64,000 nucleotides of DNA from Candidatus Tyloplasma litorale (GTDB lineage: Bacteria > Bacillota_I > Bacilli_A > Mycoplasmatales > Hepatoplasmataceae). The translations under genes and the position numbers were made by a program. Below are positions 24,991 through 34,669 of this stretch, in pieces. The stretch spans positions 1 through 64,000 of the forward strand of contig AP027078.1 in the NCBI GenBank assembly GCA_027943885.1. The letters are read 5' to 3'. The stretch's first letter is position 1, and every line of letters begins with the position of its first letter. The notes beneath the pieces were generated by a model. The model was given only the letters and a program-made list of their open reading frames with translations, was not told where the DNA came from and searched no databases.

Positions 24991-26475
24991 ATGGAAAATA
25001 TAGAACAAAATATTGATGTTAACCAAACAGAAATTGAAACATTAGCAAATTCTGTTGTTAAAGAGAAAAAAAATATTTTAACAATTTCACTATTATTTTT
25101 AGCAGGAGTTTTAATTTTTTTCTTTTTAGTTTCTGGAACTTTAACAGACAATAGATTTGGAAGTCATTTGGTTATGTCAGCAGATTTAACTGCATCACCT
25201 ATGTGATATGGATTAACAATGACTTACATATCATTTGCATTAATAATTATTGCAATTATATTATTTATTTTTGACCAAAGAGGTCAATTGAATATATCAG
25301 AAGATAAATTAAGAGTAATAAGATTAGGATCTTTATTCTTAATGGGGATATCTGCTTTTTTTATAGCTTTATCTTCAATAACATTTGCTGTTTTTAACAA
25401 TGATTTTTTTACAAATCATGTTAATAATGAGTGAAGATCGCTAGTAGAAATTAATAATTTGGGAAATATAACTTCTACTACAAAATGAGCAACTCAAGGT
25501 GTTGCGATTGCTTCACTTTCAATTATTTTTATAGTTGGAATAATAGCAACAACTATTTTCTTCTTATTTAGAAAAAAAGAAGTATCAAATAAATTTTATT
25601 ATTCAGTTAGAAATGGAGCTGTCTTATTAAGTGCTCTTGGATGATTGGTTTTTAATATTAATCTTATGGCATTTGGAGCTATGGGAGGAGATGCAGGTAT
25701 TTTGATTAATGGAGTTCTTGGAACTGATTTTAATTGAAATGACCTTGGATCAACATTAGGAGATATATCTGCAGAAGATTTTTATACAAATGTTTTAAGA
25801 AAAGTTGATGATAGTCTTCCTGGATGAACTATTTCTAGAAAATGATTTACTGAAATTTGAGATACTGGTTCAACTAGTATTATAGGAATAGGTGATATTA
25901 GCATAGGTTTTCCTTTAGGAGCATTTATTCATAACTCAGGAGATTGAGTAGCTAATCTTTCTAAAGATTCATTTTTATTAGGTGTTAATGAATCATTTCC
26001 AGCATCATTTATAATGTTAATTCTATTGCTTGGATTTGTAATGGTGCCAGCATATATTTATATTGATTATAAAAATTTTGATGATAACAGAATTTCAATT
26101 ACATACTATGCTGCTGTGATAACTTTAGTAACAATAACAATTATATTCTTATCATTAGCTTGAATAGCACCATACATTATAACTTGAGATGGTGATTATA
26201 ATCCATTACTTGATGGATTAATAGCTGGTGATCCAGCAGGAATAGCACCGGGATTAATTGGTCAAGCAGGAACTGCAGGGGGAATTAATGGTGCAATAAT
26301 TTACTTCTCACCAAATTATAGTGGAACTATTTGTTGATGAATAGCACTAGTTGTTGTTATTTTAACACCATTTGTAGCAGGGGGATTCTCAGCTTGAAAA
26401 CATTGAGATACACTTAAAACAAATAAAATTAAAATAAAATTAATTGAATATGAAAAAGAAGTTATAAATGAATAA
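24991..26475 (+). CDS. Hypothetical polytopic membrane protein
   Basis: 494 aa with about nine TM segments, a 35-residue polar N-terminus and two large extracytoplasmic loops (one around residues 230-320 with acidic and Gly-rich sequence). Not recognised. AAAGGGG lies 6 nt before the ATG, and TATAAT is at 24954-24959. It ends 20 bp before the CRISPR-associated small RNA gene, but it shows no sign of belonging to that system. Confidence 0.7.
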
Positions 26476-26483
26476 TTTTATAT

Positions 26484-26489
26484 TATAAT
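26484..26489 (+). promoter_or_regulatory. -10 box of the tracrRNA gene
   Basis: TATAAT 6 nt upstream of the first base of a 12-bp hairpin, placing the start site at about 26496. No clear -35, as for most promoters in this window. Confidence 0.6.
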
Positions 26490-26495
26490 AATATT

Positions 26496-26583
26496 AATAC
26501 ATATTACAAAGGGTAGTATGTATTGGTCAATTTCATAGGTATAGGTAGAAACAATTTTAATTAGTTGTTTCTACTTTTTTTTT
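26496..26583 (+). ncRNA. tracrRNA-like RNA with perfect anti-repeat
   Basis: About 88 nt in three parts. (1) 5' hairpin: AATACATATTAC (26496-26507), loop AAAGG, GTAGTATGTATT (26513-26524), one U-G pair. (2) Anti-repeat GGTCAATTTCATAGGTATA (26525-26543), 19 nt exactly complementary to the last 19 nt of the CRISPR repeat found 2.4 kb downstream. (3) Terminator hairpin GTAGAAACAA (26545-26554), 10-nt loop, TTGTTTCTAC (26565-26574), then nine T. The T run fixes the strand as +, the same as the array. It would pair with the repeat segment immediately 5' of each spacer. Mollicute type II tracrRNAs accompany Cas9; no Cas9 is here. Confidence 0.9.
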
Positions 26584-26590
26584 AAATTGC

Positions 26591-26596
26591 TATAAT
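26591..26596 (+). promoter_or_regulatory. Promoter of the CRISPR-associated 754-aa gene
   Basis: Extended -10 TGCTATAAT ending 9 nt before the ATG at 26606, 8 nt after the tracrRNA T run. The mRNA would be leaderless or nearly so, and transcribed independently of the tracrRNA. Confidence 0.6.
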
Positions 26597-26605
26597 TTTA
26601 TCATT

Positions 26606-28870
26606 ATGTATAAAGTAAAAGAAAAAACTAAATTAGAAAAAGACAATGAATTGGAAGAAAGTATTAAATTAAATAATGAAAATTTTCGAAAATTGTCTAA
26701 AATTTTAGAAAAATTATTATTAAAAATAGAGCCAATACTTATAAAAAGATCTAAAGAATTAGAGTTAATAATTTCTGATGATAATAGAAAAAATGAAAAA
26801 AGTAATAATTTAATAGAATTAGAGAAAATAAATAAATCTTTAAGAAGTTTTGATAAATTAAGATCTTTATTTATTTTAAAAATAAGAGAATTAGAATTAT
26901 TTTTAGTTAATGCTGAAAAAGAATATAAAAAATATAAATATTTTAGATTAGATAATTTTTTACAATCTGATGAATATAATAATGATTTTTTTGAACAAAA
27001 AGAAATTTTATATGGATTAAGTTATGAGGGTAAAAAAATTAATGAAAAATATTTTGATACATATTTATCATCGTTTGAAACAAAATATGGTCTTGTAGAT
27101 TTTTCTAATAAAATCCTTTATGATAAAATTCTTTTAAAATCTGAAGAAGACATAGAAATTGCTCTTCAAAAAAAAGAAATTAGAGAAGAAATAAGAATAA
27201 AAAATGATTTTACAAAATTTTTAATTTTTTTAGCACCTAATATATACCGGAATTATGATTTTTCATTCTTGCCAAATTATAAGAGAAGGAAAACATATGA
27301 AAAAAGTCTTATTCAATATATTATTTCAATAAATAATTTAAGAAATTCTTATATAAAATTTTTTTATCCAAATTTAAAAAAAGATAATGAAGATAATATA
27401 GATGCAGAAAATGAAAAAATAGATAATTTAAAAAATAAAGATTGTTTTTATTTTTATTCTAAAAATAAAATAATAAAAAAAGATAAATTAAAGAAATCAT
27501 TTCAAAAAGATTTATTCTTCTTTTTAGAAGCTACATTTATTTGAACTAAAAAGGCAAATAGAAATATTTTAATAAATTCTATAAAATCAATATTTTTTAA
27601 ATTAAAAGATAATATTTCTTTGGATTATGGTGAATTAAATAATTTTATTTGTAATTCAAAGAAAGAATTAGATGAATTAAGATTTAAAGTAAATAAAGAT
27701 AACAATTTAACATGGGAAAAATCTCTTAATAATAGTCATTTAAAAATTTCTGATAGTAAAAAAAGAAGAATGTATAATTCTTATTCTCATTCTATTTTTT
27801 TAAGAAGCCAAAAGATTATAAATGCAAATAAAATAAAAAATAAAAAGGATAAATATAAATCATATTTAATGCTTCCTGATTCATTAAATAAAACAAAATC
27901 TTTCGAAAATTTTTGAGAAAATAATAATGAATATAATTCTATAATAAATTTTAATGATGATTTAATAGAAATTTTTAATTTACATTTTATTTTTTTAAAT
28001 AATATAAAAAGAAAAGTTATTGAATATGGTTTAGAAGAAAAAATAAATCATAATTTTTTCATAAGTGAAAAAAATAAGAAGAAAATATTAAAATTAAATA
28101 AAGAACTTAAATTAGGATATTTTAAAAATGATATTTTTAATTTTAAAGATTTTAAAACAATATTCACTAGTAAAGATTTAATTTTTCTTAAAGAATACAA
28201 ATTTAATTTTTCTTTAAAAAATTTAAATAATAATTTTTCTATTTTAGAATCAAAATTTAGATTTTCAAATAAAAATAATACAAAAGAAGAAAATAGTTTT
28301 CTTTCTTTATTTGATGAATTAAGAAATTTAAAAATGCATCCAAGTAGTTTTTTATGAGAAAGAGATTTAAGATTTGTAAAAAAAGTTATAAATTTATTAA
28401 CTGAAAAAATTAATGGTAATAAATTATTAAAAATATCTTTTTTAAATAAAAACTTAATAATTTTATTCAATAACGCTTATTCAAATTTAAATATAAATAA
28501 ATATAATAAATCTTTTAATATTTTTATTTATTATTTAATAATAATTATTTTATATAATTATGTAATTGACTTTGATGTTAAACAATTATCTTCTCATGTA
28601 GATAAAGAAAATTTTAATTATTTAAAAGGGATTACTTTAAGTTATAAAAATTCTTTATTAGGTATTAGAAAAATAGAAAACAATAATAATGTAAAAATTG
28701 ATGAGGAAAAGGGATCCATATTTTCATTAAGTAAATATTTATTTTTAAAAAAAGAAAATAATGAAAAAAAATATAAATTATCAAAAGAAGATAGAGAATT
28801 AATTTTTTCATATATAAAAATAATAAAAATATTTAAAAATGAATTATCTTCAATAAATAAAAATAAATAA
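26606..28870 (+). CDS. Putative single-protein CRISPR effector with HEPN-type motif
   Basis: 754 aa, Lys/Asn/Ile-rich, mainly helical in appearance, no signal peptide; residues 638-652 are very hydrophobic but may be a core helix. In-frame TGA gives W313, W437 and W584. I see no RuvC (D-x-G) or HNH pattern and no similarity to Cas9 or Cas12. The segment FDELRNLKMHPSSFLW contains R573-N-x3-H578, the RNxxxH form of the HEPN ribonuclease motif, followed by a charged helix as in HEPN domains. INNLRNSYIKFFYP (R246, N247, K251) looks like a second HEPN motif with His replaced by Lys; R388-x6-H395 is a weaker alternative. Two HEPN motifs in one protein is the Cas13 plan, at the size of compact Cas13s. 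Lies between its tracrRNA-like gene and the CRISPR array. Alternatives: Abi-type HEPN protein, or an extremely diverged effector of another type. Confidence 0.75.
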
Positions 28871-28947
28871 TTTATAATTTATTTACAAATTAGTTTGATA
28901 TTTAATGCTTATTTTTATTATGTATTTTATTAATTTGTTATTTATTA
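28871..28947 (+). promoter_or_regulatory. CRISPR leader
   Basis: 77 bp, almost only A/T, between the effector stop codon and the first repeat. The upstream end of the array has the intact repeats, so this is the leader side. No perfect TATAAT is visible; the array may be transcribed from weaker AT-rich elements or by read-through from the effector. Confidence 0.55.
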
Positions 28948-30171
28948 GGAGCGTTCAGCTCCTTTATACCTATGAAATTGACCTTAAATTATCTAAATCA
29001 TTTTCTTTATCACGGAGCGTTCAGCTCCTTTATACCTATGAAATTGACCATGTTATCTTTAATAGTATAAAATTCATCAGGAGCGTTCAGCTCCTTTATA
29101 CCTATGAAATTGACCTTAATCTTTTATTAAAATGCTCTTTTATTGGGAGCGTTCAGCTCCTTTATACCTATGAAATTGACCATGTTATCTTTAATAGTAT
29201 AAAATTCATCAGGAGCGTTCAGCTCCTTTATACCTATGAAATTGACCTTTCAAATTCTAAATATTTTATATTTTTATGGAGCGTTCAGCTCCTTTATACC
29301 TATGAAATTGACCCTTTTATATTTTTTGTTGAATCATTCACTTGGAGCGTTCAGCTCCTTTATACCTATGAAATTGACCTTAAATTACAACAAATACGTG
29401 AGCAAGATTGGAGCGTTCAGCTCCTTTATACCTATGAAATTGACCTAATATAAATTACTTTAATCCTTTAAGAATGGAGCGTTCAGCTCCTTTATACCTA
29501 TGAAATTGACCACAATAAACACACTTTCCACAGGGCTTATTGGAGCGTTCAGCTCCTTTATACCTATGAAATTGACCTTGACTTCATATCAATATTCATT
29601 ATGATATGGAGCGTTCAGCTCCTTTATACCTATGAAATTGACCTAAAAAATGATTTAATTACAGCTTCTGCAAGGAGCGTTCAGCTCCTTTATACCTATG
29701 AAATTGACCAGGTCAAATTTATAAATCTAAATTTTCTAAGGAGCGTTCAGCTCCTTTATACCTATGAAATTGACCTTAAGTATTCAATTGAAACTTCTCC
29801 TTTTTGGAGCGTTCAGCTCCTTTATACCTATGAAATTGACCTCTACATATCTTGATAGATAGTCATTCATTGGAGCGTTCAGCTCCTTTATACCTATAAA
29901 ATTGACCTTTTAGGTCTTCTAACTTCATATATGGCTCGGAGCGTTCAGCTCCTTTATACCTATGAAATTGACCAATCAATCTAAAGCATTTAATTCAAAG
30001 GCAGGAGCGTTCAGCTCCTTTATACCTATGAAATTGACCTTGCTCTTTGCTCTTTCATAGTAACACCTTGGAGCGTTCACCTCCTTTATACCTATGAAAT
30101 TGACCGTTTTACTTTCTTTAAAAGCTTTCTTGTATGGAGCGTTCACCTCCTTTATATCCATGAAATTAATT
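28948..30171 (+). CRISPR. CRISPR array: 19 repeats of 36 bp, 18 spacers of 30 bp
   Basis: Repeats start every 66 bp from 28948 to 30136; every spacer is exactly 30 bp. Repeat parts: positions 1-15 GGAGCGTTCAGCTCC (5-bp stem, 5-nt loop), 16-17 TT, 18-36 TATACCTATGAAATTGACC, which is the exact complement of the anti-repeat at 26525-26543. The repeat at 29872 has one change (CTATAAAA), those at 30070 and 30136 have CACCTCC in the hairpin, and the last is further decayed at its 3' end, so the trailer is at 30171 and transcription runs on +. crRNAs would then have the handle 5' of the spacer. Spacers 2 and 4 (29050-29079 and 29182-29211) are identical; 17 are unique. I see no match of a spacer inside this window. 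Confidence 0.98.
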
Positions 30172-30185
30172 AAAAATTTTTAAAT

Positions 30186-30212
30186 AAAAAAAGAGCACTT
30201 AGCTCTTTTTTT
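30186..30212 (+). terminator. Terminator of the CRISPR array transcript
   Basis: AAAAAAAGAGC-ACTTA-GCTCTTTTTTT, an 11-bp stem ending in a T run, 14 bp after the last repeat. It supports + strand transcription of the array. Confidence 0.8.
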
Positions 30213-30252
30213 ATTTTTGATTTATTTTTATTTTAATGGATGATTTTTTATT

Positions 30253-30260
30253 TGTATAAT
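30253..30260 (+). promoter_or_regulatory. Promoter of the DEDD nuclease gene
   Basis: Extended -10 TGTATAAT ending 7 nt before the GTG at 30268. It gives the nuclease gene its own, probably leaderless, transcript. Confidence 0.6.
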
Positions 30261-30267
30261 TAAATAT

Positions 30268-30999
30268 GTGAATAATGATATTGAAAATAATTCTAAGGAA
30301 TTAAAAAATAAAAAGGAAAGATATAAAATAATAAATAAAAAAGGAATAGGAGAATTTTTAAAAGATATAAAATATCCTATTTATTTTTTGGATTTTGAAG
30401 CTATTTCTGAAAAAAAGGATTGAATGTTAAAACATAATTTGCCTTTAGATCAACAAATTTCATCTTTTTCAATTTTAAAAATAAATACTAAAAGAGATAT
30501 TAATGAGAATAAAATAAAGCATTTTAATTTTGTTGGTAAAAAAGAAGATTATAAATTAATGGCAAAAAAATTAAGTGATTTTTATAAAAATAAACCTGGA
30601 ACAGTTGTTGTTTGGGATCGGATTTTAGAAAATAATGCATTAATTAAATTAATGAAAAATGCTACTAAAGATGATGAAGTTGTTATATCTGAAATGCTAA
30701 AATCAATAATTGATTTACAAAGATTATTTATTGATAAAACATTTATTTCTGTTAATAAAGTATCTCTAGATTTTGTTTCCAAAGCATTTTCAATTTATGA
30801 AGATGGTGGAATTAAAGATGGTCGGAAAGCTCATTATATATTGGCGGATGCTGAAATAAATAAAGAAAAATATACTTCCAAGAAATTAAATAACACATCT
30901 AAAAGAATTGAAAAATATAATAATTCAGATGTTATTAATATCAAAAGAGTATTATTTGAAATTTTAAAAATTATCAACAAAAAAGAGAAAGCTAATTAA
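30268..30999 (+). CDS. Putative DEDD-type 3'-5' exonuclease, DUF2779-like, next to CRISPR array
   Basis: 243 aa. YPIYFLDFEAIS carries D42-x-E44, the first DEDD exonuclease motif; VVWDRILENNALIKLM (D117) and YNNSDVINIKRVLFEILKI (D221) match the later acidic positions. Pattern and order resemble DUF2779, an RNase H-fold domain usually at the C-terminus of longer mollicute proteins; here it stands alone after a short Lys-rich N-terminus. Start GTG 30268 follows TGTATAAT by 7 nt; the TGA before codon ATG 30424 is Trp, so the longer reading is right. Its position 56 bp after the array terminator suggests, but does not prove, a role with the CRISPR locus (for example spacer trimming or target degradation). 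Confidence 0.65.
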
Positions 31000-31012
31000 C
31001 TTTCTCTTTCTT
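30980..31012. terminator. Bidirectional terminator
   Basis: AAAGAGAAAG-CTAATTAA-CTTTCTCTTT. It contains the stop codons of both converging genes (30999 on +, 30992 on -), which overlap by 8 bp. Confidence 0.7.
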
Positions 31013-31771
31013 TTCATAAATAAAGAAATATCATCTTAGAAAGACAATAATAATTCCTAAAGAATAGGACATTAATTTTAATCCTCAAGGGTTTAATCAT
31101 TCTTCAAAAACTAAATTTGTGACATTGTCAACATCAAAATTTATCTTTTCCCCTAAAAAGATCATATTTCATAAGTAATCTTTAAAAAACATTTCAAGTC
31201 CAACAGAAACTAAAAGTCAACTAGCAATAAATATTAATCATTCATGTTTATTAATTAGTTTATTTAACTGTTCTGCAAAGAAAAGAATAATAAGTAATGA
31301 AAGTAAAAGGGCAATTAAAATTAAAGCAATATTTAATCCTCAATCATAATTAAAACTATTAATAATATCGCCAAGAACAAATGCATTATCAAAAGAAAGC
31401 ATAATATCACCAGCAATAATTATGAAAACAATTTTTCACATACTATTCTCTTTTATTTCTTTTTTTGATTTTGCTTTTTTTGATTTTGCTTTTTTATCTT
31501 CTTTTTTTATCAATGAAATTCCTAAATAAATTAAAAGAATACCACCTAATATATAAATAACTGGTATTTGCATTAATGTATCCAATGTAAGCATCACAAC
31601 AATTATGAAAATAAATCTAAAAAATATTGCTCCTGTGCCACCCAAGATTTCAGCAGTTCTTCTTTTTTTATTTTCAAGAGATTTTGTTTGTGATGCTATC
31701 AATATTGCATTATCAACTGATAATATAACATCTATAAATAAAAGTGTTAATAATTTTAAAATCCAAGCCAA
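30992..31771 (-). CDS. TerC family integral membrane protein
   Basis: 259 aa with about seven TM segments. FIDVILSVDNAILIAS and the second-half copy IMLSFDNAFVLGDI are the duplicated TerC motifs (D-x-x-L-S-x-D-N-A). Family members export metal ions such as Mn2+ or are tied to tellurite resistance. A Lys-rich repeat (KKAKSKKAKSKK) sits in the middle loop. Start is TTG 31771; the upstream gene ends 3 bp before, suggesting coupling. Confidence 0.85.
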
Positions 31772-31774
31772 TTT

Positions 31775-32716
31775 TTACTTCCTTAATAAATTTGCTTTAA
31801 ATTTTTTATTTTTTGTTAAATTATTTAAATTTAAATCATTGATTGTTTCAATGATTGCTGCAATATCTAACTCATTATTTAAAAAATATTCAAAATCAAT
31901 GTCTATTTTTCAATCTTTAATTATTGTCACAAGTTTTTTGTTTAAAAATAATTTATCTTTTCCTCTTAATAATGATTGAAGATATGGTTCTTTAATTTTA
32001 TTAATATTTTGAATCATATTATCAATATTATTTCATTTTTGAATATGTTCAATTGCTTCATTAGTTCTTCAATAGTCAACTTTTCCTTCTCTAAGTAACC
32101 CTATACCTTTAATATTGTCAGAAGAGTCTCCTATAAGCATTTTAATTTGAATAATTTGATCAGGTCATAATCCACCTGTTATTTCCCAAATATTTTTACG
32201 ATTAGCTAAGATTGATTTGCCATTTGTTTTTAAAAAATTAACTCTTGTTTTGTCAGATATTAATTGTAAAATATCTTTATCACCACTAACTATTGTTATT
32301 AAATAATTATTTTTTTCATATTTATTAACTAGCATTCCAATAATATCATCAGCTTCTCAATAAGGAGAAGAGTAGTAAGGAATGTTAATTTTTTTTAGAA
32401 TTTTTTTAATTTCTTCAATTTGTTTATAAACATAATCTTTTTGCTCTCTTCTTTTTTCACTTGTTGATTTACATTTATATTTCTTATAAATATTATGTCT
32501 AAAGGTGTGCTTATTTTGCTCATCAAAAATTATTACAATTTCATAACCAACAAAATTTTGAAATTTAAAATTTAAAATTTTTTTAATGAATTTTCTTACA
32601 ATAAAAATATCTCTTTTGTCTATTGATGACCACATTGAATTTGTAGAAATCTTATCAGAATCAGGAACTCTTGAATAAGCCAATGAATTCCCATCTATTA
32701 TTATGACTTTCTTCAT
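31775..32716 (-). CDS. 5'-3' exonuclease (PolA N-terminal/FEN-like)
   Basis: 313 aa. KVIIIDGNSLAYS (first metal-binding Asp), IIFDEQNKHTFRHNIYKKYK (FDE...R...Y..YK), ADDIIG (after the TGA-encoded Trp) and VSGDKDILQLI, then IGDSSDNIKGIG with the helix-hairpin-helix, form the full 5'-nuclease motif set. In mollicutes this domain is often a separate gene from polA and removes RNA primers. ATG 32716 gives the canonical start. Confidence 0.93.
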
Positions 32717-32782
32717 ACAAATATATTATATATTTTATTAAGTCTTAATTAAATTATTATTAATTAGTATAATTTAAAAGAT

Positions 32783-34645
32783 ATGAAACATATAATAATT
32801 GTTGGATCAGGACATGCTGGTGTTGAAGCAGCTCATTTTGCTAATAAATTGGGAAATAAAGTAACACTTGTTACTTTTAATGAGAATGATATTGCACATT
32901 TGCCTTGTAATGTTTCAATAGGTGGTTCAGCTAAAGGGATAGTTGTTAAAGAGTTATTTGCTTTAGGAGGTATTATGCCAATTGCTGCTGATGAAACTCA
33001 ATTACAAACAAAAATTTTAAATAAGTCAAAAGGACCAGCAGTACAAGCTTTAAGAGCACAAGTTGATAAATTAAAGTATCCATTATGAATGAAAAATTAT
33101 ATTTTAAATTCTAAAATCAATTTAAAACTAGGAAAAGTTCAATCTTTAATAATTGATAAAAATGATGAAGTTAAAGGAGTTGTTTTTGACAATGGTGAAA
33201 AACTTAAAGGTGATGCAGTCATTATTGCTACTGGAACTTTTTTAAGATCTAAAACAATGAAAGGAAAAGATATAAAAATGGAGGGTCCAGATGGAAAAGA
33301 AACTTCTAAGGGAATATCTGAACAATTAAATGATTTTGGAATTGAATTAATTAGATTAAAAACTGGAACTCCTCCACGAATTAAAAAGGATAGTATTGAT
33401 TTTTCTAATTTAGAAGAGGAACCAGGATCTTCTAAACCAATATTCTTTTCTGAAGATATAAAAATAAAAAAGAAATACCAAAATATCCCTGCTTGATTAG
33501 CATACACTAATGAAAAAACACATGAAATTATTAAAAATAATTTTGATAAATCATATTTATTTTCAACAGAAATAACAGGAAGTGGACCTCGTTATTGTCC
33601 TTCAATAGAAGATAAAGTTAAAAGATTTCATGAAAAAAAAAGACACCAAATTTTTTTAGAATTAGAGTCTGAAGAATTAAACACAATTTATATGGCAGGA
33701 ATTTCATCATCTTTACCTAAAGATGTTCAAGAACAATTTGTGAGAACAATAAAAGGTTTTGAAAATGCCGAATTTGAAAAATATGCTTATGCAATTGAAT
33801 ATGATTCAATCAATCCAACTCAGTTAAAACAAACTTTAGAATTAAAGAGAATTCCTTCATTATATTTTGCAGGACAAGTTAATGGAACATCAGGTTATGA
33901 AGAAGCAGCTGCTCAAGGAATGATTGCAGCAATTAATGCATCTAATAAACTACAAAATAAAAAGGATTTTATTTTAAATCGTAATGAATCTTATATTGGA
34001 GTTATGATTGATGATATTACAACAAAAGGAATTGATGATCCTTATAGATTGTTATCTTCAAGAGCTGAATATCGTTTATTATTAAGAACAGATAATGCTG
34101 TTAAGAGACTTTATAAAAAAGCTTTTGATAATAAATTAATATCACAAGAAAGATATGAACTTTTAGAAACTAGATATACAATTTTTGAAAAAATGAAGAA
34201 AAAATTATGAGAAGCTAGGTTAAATGTTGCTGATGAACGATTTTCTACTTTATTAAAAAATAAAAATATTCATTTGAATGTAAATTCTGTTCCTTTGATT
34301 GATATGATAAAAAGACCAGAATTTAAAATCAATGAATTAAAAGAATTTATTAGAGAGCAAATAGAAGAATCTTCTATTCTTACAGATAATGATTTAATAA
34401 CTTTAGGAATTGAAATTAAATTTGCGGGTTATATTAAAAAACAAGAAAGAGAAGTTTCTGATTATTTAAGATATCAAAAGTTAGAGTTAAGTTCTAAATT
34501 AAATTATGATGAAATACCTAATTTAGCTTTAGAAGCAAAAGAAAAATTAAATAAATTCAAACCAAGATCTATTCATCAAGCTAAAAATATTCAAGGAATA
34601 AATCCTGCAGATATTATGAATTTAGTTGCCTATTTAAATAAATAA
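32783..34645 (+). CDS. mnmG: tRNA uridine-5-carboxymethylaminomethyl modification enzyme MnmG
   Basis: 620 aa FAD enzyme. IIVGSGHAGVEAAHFANKLG is the dinucleotide-binding Rossmann motif; CNVSIGGSAKG, GTPPRI, GSGPRYCPS and GQVNGTSGYEEAAAQG are family signatures. With MnmE it installs cmnm5 at U34 of tRNAs. TATAAT at 32768-32773 lies 9 nt before the ATG. mnmE follows after one small gene. Confidence 0.97.
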
Positions 34646-34669
34646 TTTAAATAAAAAAGGAGGTGTAAT

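Noticed and set aside
26606-28870. Effector as Cas9 or Cas12 (RuvC) protein
   Set aside because: No HNH motif, no D-x-G RuvC-I, no ordered D...E...D set. VIDFDVK near residue 653 was considered, but it lacks the Gly and follow-up motifs. A very diverged RuvC cannot be fully excluded without profile search.
28905-29855. Open frames of 84-182 codons with a repeated 22-codon pattern across the array
   Set aside because: The 66-bp period is divisible by three, so the CRISPR array stays open in frame by arithmetic; there is no ribosome-binding site and the sequence is repeat plus spacer.
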